DNA from: Nonomuraea cavernae
GTDB taxonomy: Bacteria; Actinomycetota; Actinomycetes; Streptosporangiales; Streptosporangiaceae
NCBI RefSeq assembly: GCF_014646355.1
Contig: NZ_BMNH01000013.1
Location: 124,001 to 188,000 of the forward strand
Reading direction: 5' to 3'
Length of the DNA stretch: 64,000 nucleotides
This document shows positions 56,500 to 64,000 of the stretch, in pieces. The translations under genes and the position numbers were made by a program. Positions within the stretch are counted from its first letter, which is position 1. Every line of letters begins with the position of its first letter. The notes below the pieces were generated by a model, which was not told where the DNA came from, made no database searches, and saw only the letters and a program-made list of their open reading frames with translations.

Positions 56500-56778
56500 T
56501 CAGATGAGCGCCTGGACGGGCCGCGGGCCCCTTCCGGTGAGCCACTCCAGCACCCGGCGGTGCCCGGAGGCGGCGTCCTCGAAGTGACCCCAGTGCCAGT
56601 AGCGCGGCTGGTCAAGGACACCGGTCACCCACGTACGGTAGGCGACCGAGTCGGTGGAGCCCCCGGAGGCCGCGGGCGCGACGCCGTAGGTGCGGATCAC
56701 GACCTTGCCGCCGGGCGCGAAGAGCACGTCGTCGGCGATCGGATAGAGCGTCATCTGGTCGAGCATGAAGCCGATCAT
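56500..56778 (-). CDS. Hypothetical protein (92 aa)
   Basis: A 92-residue frame from ATG 56778 (MIGFMLDQMTLYPIADDVLFAPGG...) contains balanced residue types, alternating beta strands (KVVIRTYGVAP) and an aromatic patch (QPRYWHWGHFED). I do not recognise a family. It could be a small conserved protein or the front of a lost longer gene. It is convergent with the histidine phosphatase gene. Confidence 0.45.
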   Translation of the reverse strand: MIGFMLDQMTLYPIADDVLFAPGGKVVIRTYGVAPAASGGSTDSVAYRTWVTGVLDQPRYWHWGHFEDAASGHRRVLEWLTGRGPRPVQALI

Positions 56779-56806
56779 GGCCGGACGGCGAGACCGGGGA
56801 GTTACA

Positions 56807-56843
56807 CCTCCGGCACGCCCCCGTTAAGCGGGCACGCCGGAGG
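56807..56843 (-). terminator. Hairpin terminator after the XRE/DUF397 pair
   Basis: CCTCCGGC (56807-56814) pairs with GCCGGAGG (56836-56843), extended by four further pairs around a 9-base loop. It lies 12 bases downstream of the DUF397 gene stop on the minus strand. Confidence 0.55.
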
Positions 56844-56854
56844 TTAACTCGTCG

Positions 56855-57091
56855 TTACACAAGGAGACCGTCGAACTCTCCGTCCTTCACTCCGAGCACC
56901 AGGGCCCGGATCTCGTCACGGGTGTAGATCAGCGCGGGGCCGTCGGGGAAGCGCGAGTTGCGCACCGCGATCCCGCCATCAGGGAGCTTCGCGAGCTCCA
57001 CGCAGTTGCCCTGAGAGTTGCTGTAGCGGCTCTTGCGCCAGGCGACCTGCTTCAGGTCGGCCGCGGGCATGCCGTTGTAGGTCTGCTTCAT
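56855..57091 (-). CDS. DUF397 protein
   Basis: The 78-residue protein shows the DUF397 pattern (VAWRKSRYSNSQGNCVELAKLPDGGIAVRNSRFPDGPALIYTRDEIRALVLGVKDGEFDGL). It starts immediately after the XRE gene stop with no spacer (TAG-ATG), so translation is coupled. DUF397 proteins act with Scr1-type XRE regulators in actinomycetes, where the small protein can counteract the regulator and affect development or antibiotic output. Confidence 0.93.
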   Translation of the reverse strand: MKQTYNGMPAADLKQVAWRKSRYSNSQGNCVELAKLPDGGIAVRNSRFPDGPALIYTRDEIRALVLGVKDGEFDGLLV

Positions 57092-57958
57092 CTACATCTT
57101 TCTGAGAAGACCGCCGATGAGCTCGACGGTGCCCCCTGGCGTGGTGCTCTCCACGCATAACTGCTCCATAGCCGTGAGGTACGGGTCGATGTCCTCACGC
57201 TTATCCAGATACAGGGCACCCCAGAGCTGCTCAACGTAGACAACGTCCGACAAATCGGACTCGGGAAACCGCAAGATGCTGAACGCGCCCCCTTCAGCGG
57301 CGTGCATGCCGAACCTGAAGGGCATCACCTGAACGGTGATATTGGGAAGGGCAGCGACTTCCAGCAGATGCTGGAGCTGCTCGGACATGACCTCCCGCCC
57401 GCCGATGGTCCGCTTGAGGGTCGCCTCGTCGATGACCGCCCACAACCGCGGGCCGTCCTTCTGCGTGAAGCGTTCTTGCCGCTGCATGCGCAGATGCACG
57501 CGGCGCTCGATCTCCTCAGGGGAGGCATCAGGGTTGCCGAGTTGGTAGACCGCCCGCGCGTAGGCCGCCGTCTGCAGCAGACCGGGAACGAACTGCACCT
57601 CGTAGGTGCGGATCACGTTCGCGGCCTCCTCCAGCCCCACGTACGTGGTGAACCACGAGGGGAGCACGGCCGAGTACTTGTGCCACCACCCGGGGGTGTT
57701 GGCCTCGCGGACCATTTCCAGCAGGGCACGGCGCTCGGCATCGTCGACGACGCCGTACAGGGTGAGCAGGTCTTCCACGTCACGTGTCTTGAACCCGACC
57801 CGACCGAGCTCCATCCGGCTGATCTTGGACTCGGATGCCCGGATGTGGAATCCGGCCTGGTCGCGGGTGAGCTCGCTGGCCTCACGCAGACGCCGAAGGC
57901 TGGCGCCGAGCATGATGCGCCTCACGGTCGAACCAGAACCGGGCGGATCGAGGGACAC
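57092..57958 (-). CDS. Scr1-type XRE regulator (DUF5753)
   Basis: The 288-residue protein has an N-terminal HTH (RRIMLGASLRRLREASELTRDQAGFHIRASESKISRMELGRVGFKTRDVEDLLTLYGV, residues about 13-70). The DUF5753 domain follows (TYEVQFVPGLLQTAAYARAVYQLGNPDASPEEIERRVHLRMQRQERF... VQVMPFRFGMHAAEGGAFSILRFP). It starts at GTG 57958. It is coupled to a DUF397 gene and divergent from an anti-sigma-like ATPase gene 177 bp away, the conserved three-gene arrangement of actinomycetes. Confidence 0.95.
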   Translation of the reverse strand: MSLDPPGSGSTVRRIMLGASLRRLREASELTRDQAGFHIRASESKISRMELGRVGFKTRDVEDLLTLYGVVDDAERRALLEMVREANTPGWWHKYSAVLPSWFTTYVGLEEAANVIRTYEVQFVPGLLQTAAYARAVYQLGNPDASPEEIERRVHLRMQRQERFTQKDGPRLWAVIDEATLKRTIGGREVMSEQLQHLLEVAALPNITVQVMPFRFGMHAAEGGAFSILRFPESDLSDVVYVEQLWGALYLDKREDIDPYLTAMEQLCVESTTPGGTVELIGGLLRKM

Positions 57959-58135
57959 GCGCTGCTCCTTGGTTGTTTCCTTGACACACAGTCTGTCACT
58001 TCACGGCCGAAAGATCATCAGCCGTAGACAAGATCCCCTTTCCCGCACTTTGACCATTTGATGGCAACCGTAGCGCCTGCAAGGACCGGCTGCACGTGCA
58101 TTCGCCCTTGCACCTGCACGAGAGTTTGTCGCAGA

Positions 58136-58639
58136 ATGATCACCGTGCAATCCACCCTGGCGCCCGGCCACTGGACCACGTTCGACTGGTGGCCCCCTGT
58201 CGGCTGGTGGCCCGAGGCGGCGCGCGACTTACTGGTCCCCGGCCCGTCCGCCAGCGCCACGTTCGTCCTGCCGCCCACGCCCTCCTCCGTGCACGCCGCC
58301 CGCTGCTTCGCGACCGCCGCGCTGGCCGGCTGGAAACTCGAGGAGCTCACCGACACCATGGAGCTGGTGGTCTCCGAGCTCGCGACCAACGCCCTGCGCC
58401 ACGGGCTGCGCGAGTCCGAGCCTCCCGGCGCGCGTCCCGTGCACATGTCGCTTGTACGCCGCGGCACGCTCGTCACCAGCGCGTTCACCGATCCCGCGTC
58501 CTCGGTCCCGGTGCTGCGCTATCCGGGCCCGCTCGACACCGGCGGCCTCGGGCTGCACATCGTCGAGTCGGTCAGCCGCCGGTGGGGCTGGTCCGCGCTC
58601 GCACCTCAGGGAAAGATCGTCTGGGCAGTCCTCTGCTGA
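58136..58639 (+). CDS. Anti-sigma-factor-like HATPase protein
   Basis: The protein is 167 residues from ATG 58136; upstream in-frame starts add an odd Cys/Arg-rich stretch. It carries an RsbW-like GHKL ATPase: VHAARCFATAALAGWKLEELTDTMELVVSELATNALRHGL (N box) and LDTGGLGLHIVESVSRRWGW (G box). These domains bind ATP and usually sequester a sigma factor or anti-anti-sigma protein, but here they travel with XRE/DUF397 genes. It is divergent from the Scr1-type regulator. Confidence 0.9.
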   Translation: MITVQSTLAPGHWTTFDWWPPVGWWPEAARDLLVPGPSASATFVLPPTPSSVHAARCFATAALAGWKLEELTDTMELVVSELATNALRHGLRESEPPGARPVHMSLVRRGTLVTSAFTDPASSVPVLRYPGPLDTGGLGLHIVESVSRRWGWSALAPQGKIVWAVLC

Positions 58640-58715
58640 CAGAGGTGATCTGCATTACCGTGGTTGGCTATGGCTCACGGTGAGTCCCGCGTGCGACCCC
58701 TGAGAGTGCTGACCG

Positions 58716-61124
58716 ATGGATGATCACCTGCTCGGCTGGCTGCGAACACTTGACGAAGACGGGCTCGGCCGCATCCTGGCCAACCGGCCCGACGCCATCG
58801 CGGCGCCGTGGCCGCGGCGGCTCGACACCCTCGCCCAGCGGCTGGGCAACGGCTTCGCCGTGATGGAGGCCCTGCGCGGGCTGCCACTCCCCTGCCTGGA
58901 GCTGGCGCAGGCCTGCCTGGTCGTGCGCCACGCCACCCCCGAACGGCTGGCGGCCTTCCTCGGCGTGCCCGTCGAAGAGGTGACCCCCTGGCTCGCGCGC
59001 CTCTACGACCACGCGCTCGCCTGGCCCGACGCCGAGGGCGCGGTGCGCCTGGCCGAGGCGGTGTCGCGCTGGTGGGCCGCGCCGCTCGGCCTGGGCGAGC
59101 CGCTCGACCACTACCTCAACTCCTGGACGATCAGCACCGACACCCTCCGCATGCTGGCCCGCAACCTCGGCCTGGCCCCTCCCGGCAACAAGCGCCGCAC
59201 GATCGCCCGGGTGAGCGAGGTGCTCGGCGATCCCGAGCGGCTGGCCGCGCTGCTGAGCCACGCCCCCGAGGGCACCCGCGAGCTGCTCGACGGTTTCGCC
59301 TGGGACGGTCCCGTCCGCGACGTCGACGGCGGCCGGTTCGTGACACCGGGCACGGCCGAGAAGTGGTCGGCCGACCACGGCCTGCTCTACCGGCCCAGCT
59401 GGCATGTGGCCGAGATGCCGCGCGAGGTCGCGCTCTGCCTGCGCGGGCCCGGCTACCATCCGCCGTTCACTCCCGAGGCCCCCGAGGTCGCCACCATCCC
59501 GATCGACCCCGAAGAGGTCGACCACCTGATGACGCTGGCGGCGCCGCACGTGGTCGAGCGGTGCGCGGCGCTGCTCGACAACACCTCCAAGGCGCCGCTG
59601 CCGCTGCTCAAGACCGGCGGTGTGGGGGTGCGCGAGGTGCGCCGCATCGCCAAGGAGACCGGCTGCGACGAGGACGAGACCCGGCTGCTGCTGGAGATCT
59701 GCGCGGTGGCCCGGCTGCTCGCCCTCGACGAGAAGTCCGGTGGCATGGTGCCGACCGAGCGCTTCGACCGCTGGCGGCTCGACGAGGGCTCGGCGCGGCT
59801 GCGGGTGCTGCTGTCGGCCTGGTGGCGCATGGAGCGCTCGTCGCTGCGCCGGATCGACGGCAAGTACGGCACCGTGCTGGGCGACGACCAGGCGGGCGCC
59901 GCCGTGGCCCGGATCCGCCGGGCCGTGCTGACCACGCTCGCCCAGCTGCCGGCCGGCACGGCCTTCGCCGACCGGGCCGGGCTCGTCCGCGACGTGCACT
60001 GGCAGGCCCCGCTGCTCGACCAGGCCCTGCTGGCCACCTGCGCCTCGGCGGTGCTCGACGAGGCCCGCCTGCTCGGGCTGCTGGCCAACGACTCGCTGAC
60101 CGACCTCGGGCGGGCGCTCGCCGGGCTGGCCGCCAGCGCGGGCGACGAGAACGACGCCTCGGTGCCGCTGGTCGAGCACGATCCGCTGCTGGTGGAGGCG
60201 TCGACCCGGGCGCTGGCCAGCGTGCGCCGCAGCGCGCTGTTCGGCCCCGACCTGACCGCCGTGGTGACGGGCCCGCCGTCGACGGAGCTGGCGGCGCTGC
60301 TCGACCGGGTGGCCGAGCGCGAGTCGCGCGGCGCGGCCTCGGTGTGGAGGTTCACCACCGAGAGCGTGCGCGGCGCCCTCGACCACGGCCACGAGGCCGG
60401 AGAGCTGCTGGAGGAGCTGGCCGCGGTGGGCGCGATCCCGCAGCCGCTCGAGTACATGGTGCGCGACGTGGCCCGCCGGCACGGCGAGGTCACGGTGACC
60501 ACGGTGGGCTGCGTGGTCCAGGCCTCCGACCCCACGCTGCTGGCCGAGATCGCCGGTCACCGGCGGCTGACCCGGCTCGGCCTGCGGCTGCTCGCGCCCA
60601 CGGTGCTGGTGAGCTCGGCGACCGCCGAGCGCACCCTGGCGGCGCTGCGCGACAACGGCTACTCGCCGGTGCCGGTCGCCGACACGGGCGAGATCGCGAT
60701 CCGCCGCACCCGCGTCGAGGAGGCGCCGAACGGCAAGCTCATCCTGCTGCCCGGCGGGCAGGTGGCCGAGCTGGCCGACTTCGCCGACCACGAGGCGCTG
60801 CGGCACGTGATCGCCGATCCGGCCCCCGACCCGCACGAGCACGCCCGCCGCCTGGTCGCCGCCGGCAAGGCGGCCGAGCACAGCGGCCGCACCTGGGCCG
60901 TCATCGGCCGGATGGCGACCCGGCTGCCGACCGCGCAGCAGTCGCTGCTCGGCTTCGTCGTCGACCGCGGTGTCCGCGCGGGCATCACGCTGACCGACGG
61001 ACTGACCGCCACGATCAGCCACGGGGAGCTCAAGGACGGCGCCCTCGACGCCTGGTGCGAGGAGGCGGGCGACTACCTGGAGTTTCCCCTGGCCGAGATC
61101 ATCGAGGTCAGGGGAGCTTACTAG
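58716..61124 (+). CDS. Helicase-associated domain protein (XPB/Ssl2 N-terminal-like)
   Basis: The 802-residue protein lacks helicase motifs but has the large helical region and C-terminal Helicase_C_3-like domain seen in actinobacterial partners of the XPB DNA-repair helicase. The N terminus reads DDHLLGWLRTLDEDGLGRILANRPDAI, winged-helix-like parts occur near 120-170, and the C-terminal third has VTTVGCVVQASDPTLLAEIAGHRRLTRLGLRLLAPTVLVSSATAERTLAALRDNGYSPV. The XPB gene itself is not in the window. ATG 58716 is the chosen start. It overlaps the convergent siderophore-binding gene by 17 bp. Confidence 0.85.
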   Translation: MDDHLLGWLRTLDEDGLGRILANRPDAIAAPWPRRLDTLAQRLGNGFAVMEALRGLPLPCLELAQACLVVRHATPERLAAFLGVPVEEVTPWLARLYDHALAWPDAEGAVRLAEAVSRWWAAPLGLGEPLDHYLNSWTISTDTLRMLARNLGLAPPGNKRRTIARVSEVLGDPERLAALLSHAPEGTRELLDGFAWDGPVRDVDGGRFVTPGTAEKWSADHGLLYRPSWHVAEMPREVALCLRGPGYHPPFTPEAPEVATIPIDPEEVDHLMTLAAPHVVERCAALLDNTSKAPLPLLKTGGVGVREVRRIAKETGCDEDETRLLLEICAVARLLALDEKSGGMVPTERFDRWRLDEGSARLRVLLSAWWRMERSSLRRIDGKYGTVLGDDQAGAAVARIRRAVLTTLAQLPAGTAFADRAGLVRDVHWQAPLLDQALLATCASAVLDEARLLGLLANDSLTDLGRALAGLAASAGDENDASVPLVEHDPLLVEASTRALASVRRSALFGPDLTAVVTGPPSTELAALLDRVAERESRGAASVWRFTTESVRGALDHGHEAGELLEELAAVGAIPQPLEYMVRDVARRHGEVTVTTVGCVVQASDPTLLAEIAGHRRLTRLGLRLLAPTVLVSSATAERTLAALRDNGYSPVPVADTGEIAIRRTRVEEAPNGKLILLPGGQVAELADFADHEALRHVIADPAPDPHEHARRLVAAGKAAEHSGRTWAVIGRMATRLPTAQQSLLGFVVDRGVRAGITLTDGLTATISHGELKDGALDAWCEEAGDYLEFPLAEIIEVRGAY

Positions 61125-62121
61125 CCTTCTTCAGGTCGGCCACGAGCTGCTCGACGAAGTCGGCGTAGCCCTGGTAGCTGAAGGGCGCCTCGGCCTTCCA
61201 CGGGTAGAGCTGGCCGGCCTTGACCGCGGGCAGCTTGGCGAAGGTCGGCTTCTTCATCATCTCCGCGGGCTTGAGCGCCTGGGTGCGGGTGTCGTAGAGG
61301 ATCACGTCGGCCTCGTACATGTCGGCGTTCTCCCAGCTCAGGGTCTGGAAGAAGCCGCCGTCGTCCACCTTGGACGGCGTGATGACGTTCAGCCCGTTGT
61401 CGGTGAGAAGACGGATGTCCGGGTACTCCGGCGGGTTGACGACCCACATCTGGTCGGCGCCGCCGGACATCATGAGGATCTTGAGGTCCTTGAACTGGGC
61501 CAGTTCCTTGGTCGCGGCCTCAAGGCGGGCCTTGGCCTCGGGCACGCCCTGCATGTCGGCGCCGAGCGACTTGGCGAGCTCCTCGTACCTGCCGATCACC
61601 TGTGTGGCGGTCTGGCCGGTCAGCATGATGCCGGCGGTCGGGGCGACCTGCTCGATCGTGGCCTTGGACTTCTCCGGGACGTACCAGAGGGTGCCCTTCT
61701 CGTACATGCTGCTGACCAGCAGGTCGGGCTGGAGCGCGATGTACTGCTCCACGTTGAACTCGTCCCACACGTTGCCGAGGCCGGTGACCTTGGTGATGTC
61801 GACGTTGCCCACCTGCGGGTCCTTGCTGCCGTCCGACAGCTTGTGCGGGCCGAACACCGCGACCGGGCGGACCCCGAAGTCCCACAGCGCGGCGGCGGAG
61901 CTGACCTGGGCGACGATCTTCGTGGGCGCCTTGGGCTGCTCCAGCTTCTGGCCGCGGTCGTCGGTGAACGTCCAGGAGGTGGACGCGGAGGCCGGCTGTG
62001 AGGCGGGCGTGTCACCTGTGGCCTCGCTCCCGGAGCCCGATCCGCAGGCGGCCAGCGCCAGTGCCGCCGCGACACCCGCGGCCGTCAGAAATCCCCTACG
62101 CGCCAGTCCTGGTCGCGACAT
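61108..62121 (-). CDS. Iron-siderophore ABC transporter substrate-binding lipoprotein
   Basis: The 337-residue protein has a signal with a twin-arginine-like start (SRPGLARRGFLTAAGVAAALA) and lipobox ALAACGSG. The FepB/FhuD-type binding domain contains PKAPTKIVAQVSSAAALWDFGVRPVAVFG, VEQYIALQPDLLVSSM and LYPWKAEAPFSYQGYADFVEQLVADLKKA. It is divergent from two FecCD permease genes, and the shared promoter region carries two iron boxes, so it should be induced under iron limitation. It captures ferric siderophore outside the membrane. Confidence 0.93.
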   Translation of the reverse strand: MSRPGLARRGFLTAAGVAAALALAACGSGSGSEATGDTPASQPASASTSWTFTDDRGQKLEQPKAPTKIVAQVSSAAALWDFGVRPVAVFGPHKLSDGSKDPQVGNVDITKVTGLGNVWDEFNVEQYIALQPDLLVSSMYEKGTLWYVPEKSKATIEQVAPTAGIMLTGQTATQVIGRYEELAKSLGADMQGVPEAKARLEAATKELAQFKDLKILMMSGGADQMWVVNPPEYPDIRLLTDNGLNVITPSKVDDGGFFQTLSWENADMYEADVILYDTRTQALKPAEMMKKPTFAKLPAVKAGQLYPWKAEAPFSYQGYADFVEQLVADLKKASKLP

Positions 62122-62131
62122 CTACAGCTCC

Positions 62132-62180
62132 TAAGGTTAGGCTTGCCTTGCTATCAAGGCTTTAGATTAGCCTTGCCTTA
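62132..62180. promoter_or_regulatory. Two DtxR/IdeR/DmdR-like iron boxes
   Basis: TAAGGTTAGGCTTGCCTTG (62132-62150) and TTAGATTAGCCTTGCCTTA (62162-62180) each match the DtxR consensus TTAGGTTAGGCTAACCTAA at 14 of 19 positions. They lie 11 bp apart, between the divergent siderophore-uptake genes, ideally placed for iron-dependent repression of both. Confidence 0.8.
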
Positions 62181-62206
62181 ATTTGACCGCTAGGGAAGGG
62201 GGTCGG

Positions 62207-63286
62207 GTGCGCCCGGCTGAGGATACGGAGCCGGCCGCCCCGGCGGCCCGGACCGCCGACGAGCGCGAGGCGGCGGCACCGCGCCGCGGGCGCTCGGCGG
62301 CGCTGGCCGGCGGGCTCGTGGTCGCCCTCGGCCTGCTGGTGCTCATGGCGATGGCCAGCGTCGCGCTGGGAGCCCGGTCGGTCCCCCTGTCCGTGGTGAT
62401 CGACGCGCTGACCTCGCCCGACGGGTCCAGCGACCACACCGTGATCCGCGAGCTGCGCATCCCCCGCACCCTGCTCGGCATCGGGGTCGGGGCCTCGCTC
62501 GGGCTGGCCGGAGCGCTCATGCAGAGCCTGACCCGCAACCCGCTGGCCGACCCCGGGCTGCTGGGCATCAACGAGGGCGCCGCGGTGGGCGTCACGTTCG
62601 CGCTGGCGCTGCTCGGGCTGACCGACCCGGCCGTCTACGTCTGGTTCGCCTTCGGCGGGGCCGCGCTGGCGTCCGTCATCGTCTACTCGCTGGGCGCCGC
62701 CGGCCGCTCGGGCGCCGGTCCGGTACGGCTGACGCTCGCGGGCGTCGCGGTGGGCATGGTCTTCACCGCCGTGTCCTCGGCGGTCCTGCGCATGGACCCG
62801 CAGACGTTCGACCGGATGAGGTTCTGGCTGACCGGCTCGCTGGCCGCGCAGAGCGCCGACGTGCTGGTGCGGCTGGCACCCTTCATGGCCGCCGGCATCG
62901 TGCTGGGGCTGCTGCTGGCCAGGCCGCTCAACATGCTGTCGCTGGGCGACGACGCGGGCAAGGCGCTCGGCGTGGCCGTCACCCGCACCCGGGTCCTCAC
63001 CGGGGTCGCGGTCACGCTGCTGTGCGGAGCGGCCACGGCCGCCGCCGGGCCGCTGTGGTTCGTGGGCCTCGCCGTCCCCCACGCGGTGCGCGCCCTGGTC
63101 GGCCAGGACCAGCGGTGGGTGCTGCCCTACTCGGCGCTCGCCGCGCCGGTGCTGCTGCTGGCCGCCGACGTGGCCGGGCGGCTCATCGCCCGGCCCGGCG
63201 AGGTGCAGGTGGGCATCATGTGCGCGATGGTCGGCGCCCCGATCTTCATCCTGCTGGCCCGGCGCAGAAGGCTGGCCGCCCTATGA
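62207..63286 (+). CDS. Iron-siderophore ABC permease (FecCD family)
   Basis: The 359-residue protein starts at GTG 62207, with GGAAGGGGG upstream; a TTG at 62183 would fall inside the operator. It has about ten helices and the FecCD motifs IRELRIPRTLLGIGVGASLGLAGALMQSLTRNPLADPGLLGINEGAAVGV, GDDAGKALGVAVTRTRVLTGVA and AGPLWFVGLAVPHAVRALVGQDQRWVLPYSALAAP. It forms a heterodimer with the next permease. Its stop overlaps the next start as ATGA. Confidence 0.93.
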   Translation: MRPAEDTEPAAPAARTADEREAAAPRRGRSAALAGGLVVALGLLVLMAMASVALGARSVPLSVVIDALTSPDGSSDHTVIRELRIPRTLLGIGVGASLGLAGALMQSLTRNPLADPGLLGINEGAAVGVTFALALLGLTDPAVYVWFAFGGAALASVIVYSLGAAGRSGAGPVRLTLAGVAVGMVFTAVSSAVLRMDPQTFDRMRFWLTGSLAAQSADVLVRLAPFMAAGIVLGLLLARPLNMLSLGDDAGKALGVAVTRTRVLTGVAVTLLCGAATAAAGPLWFVGLAVPHAVRALVGQDQRWVLPYSALAAPVLLLAADVAGRLIARPGEVQVGIMCAMVGAPIFILLARRRRLAAL

Positions 63287-64000
63287 CCGCGCGTCCTCCC
63301 GTCCCGCCGGTGTCCGGGCGGCCCCGGGCCGTCCGCCTGGGCGACTGGTCGCTGCGGGTCGCGCCCCGTGCCCTGCTCGTCTGGGTGCTGCTCGTGCTGA
63401 CCGCGTTCGCCGTGGCCGTGCTGGCCATCTCGACCGGCGAGTTCACCGTGCCCGTGCCCGACGTGCTGGCCGCGCTGTTCGGCGACGGCCCGCCCGTCGC
63501 CGAACTCATCGTGAACAAGCTGCGCGCCCCCAGGGTCCTCACCGGCCTGCTGGTCGGCGCGGCGTTCGGGCTCAGCGGTGCGATCTTCCAGAGCCTGACC
63601 AGGAACCCGCTCGGCAGCCCCGACTTCATCGGCTTCTCCGCCGGGGCCTCCACCGGCGGCATCCTCGTCGTGGTCTCCGGCGGCTCCGCCGCGCAGATCG
63701 CCGCCGGCTCGATGACCGGCTGCGTGGTGACCGCGCTGCTGGTCTACCTGGCGGCGTTCCGGCGCGGCGTGCAGGGCTACCGGCTGGTGCTCGTCGGCAT
63801 CGGCGCCAACGCGCTGCTCATCGCCACCAACAACTACCTGCTGACCAGGGCCAACATCAACGACGCCGCGACCGCCGGCGCCTGGCTCACCGGCAGCCTC
63901 GGCGGGCGCGACTGGTCCTACGTCCTGCCGCTGACCGTGGCGCTGGCCGTGCTGCTGCCCGCCTGCGCGTACGTGTCCAGGCCGCTGCGGATGATCGAGA
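63283..64000 (+). CDS. Second iron-siderophore ABC permease (partial at right edge)
   Basis: ATG 63283 overlaps the preceding stop (ATGA). The visible 239 residues carry the FecCD sequence VNKLRAPRVLTGLLVGAAFGLSGAIFQSLTRNPLGSPDFIGFSAGASTGGI and GYRLVLVGIGANALLIATNNYLLTRANINDAATAGAWLTGSLGGRDW. The gene is open to the end of the window; an ATPase gene probably follows outside. Confidence 0.93.
   Translation, partial: MTARPPVPPVSGRPRAVRLGDWSLRVAPRALLVWVLLVLTAFAVAVLAISTGEFTVPVPDVLAALFGDGPPVAELIVNKLRAPRVLTGLLVGAAFGLSGAIFQSLTRNPLGSPDFIGFSAGASTGGILVVVSGGSAAQIAAGSMTGCVVTALLVYLAAFRRGVQGYRLVLVGIGANALLIATNNYLLTRANINDAATAGAWLTGSLGGRDWSYVLPLTVALAVLLPACAYVSRPLRMIE

Noticed and set aside
58668..61022. A 784-codon minus-strand frame opposite the helicase-associated gene
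   Set aside because: Its translation is a Gly/Arg/His/Gln-rich shadow without domain motifs; the plus-strand gene has clear family features.

Overview
The window is high-GC actinobacterial DNA, most likely from a Streptosporangiaceae-type organism such as Nonomuraea or a relative. The signs are SARP/AfsR regulators, an Scr1-type XRE/DUF397/ATPase trio, an F420-dependent NADP reductase, a MapB-like methionine aminopeptidase, a PASTA-less Ser/Thr kinase, DUF6421, many GTG starts, likely leaderless transcripts and numerous 4-bp GTGA/ATGA gene overlaps. I saw no tRNA, rRNA, CRISPR array, prophage or insertion sequence. The species call is inference.

Left third (1-22 kb). A truncated ArsR-type regulator shares a palindromic operator with an MFS exporter. 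It is followed by an unusual SARP-receiver-HTH fusion, NAD synthetase (nadE), a coupled three-gene beta-helix/cupredoxin/membrane-protein operon, a TetR/DHA2-MFS drug-export pair with a repeat-rich operator region, a second MFS gene and panB. Next come a threonine-dehydratase-like gene with an internal in-frame deletion, a Cys/Met PLP enzyme, an alpha/beta hydrolase, lgt, npdG, a LysR regulator, small conserved proteins, map and a HATPase protein.

Middle (22-46 kb). A copper module (CopC plus a CopD-CtaG fusion) lies next to an XRE-TPR regulator. Divergent from that regulator is a tiny, easily missed gene for a 48-residue secreted peptide ending in Cys-Cys, which looks like a peptide/receptor pair. 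A purine-catabolism cluster follows: PucR, a lone molybdenum subunit of xanthine dehydrogenase, an EF-hand protein and an NCS2/AzgA permease. Then come an SecD-like/excalibur protein, ald, an XRE-cupin regulator with twin operators beside an Asp/Glu racemase-like gene, a DUF3105/DUF305/FAD-oxidoreductase group, a coupled DUF6421-SDR-threonine aldolase operon, an orphan response regulator, and a Ser/Thr kinase coupled to a trypsin-fold protein that has lost its catalytic His and Ser.

Right third (46-64 kb). A Uma2 nuclease is followed by a cobalamin-riboswitch-controlled btuFCD-cbiZ operon. A truncated secreted-protein remnant, a strong terminator and a gene-free, repeat-rich leader precede an AfsR-like regulator broken by a frameshift. 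A VanX-like dipeptidase, a 47-residue membrane protein, a histidine phosphatase, the XRE/DUF397/HATPase trio and a helicase-associated (XPB-partner-like) protein follow. The window ends in an iron-siderophore uptake locus whose divergent promoters carry two DtxR/IdeR-like iron boxes; the last permease runs off the edge.
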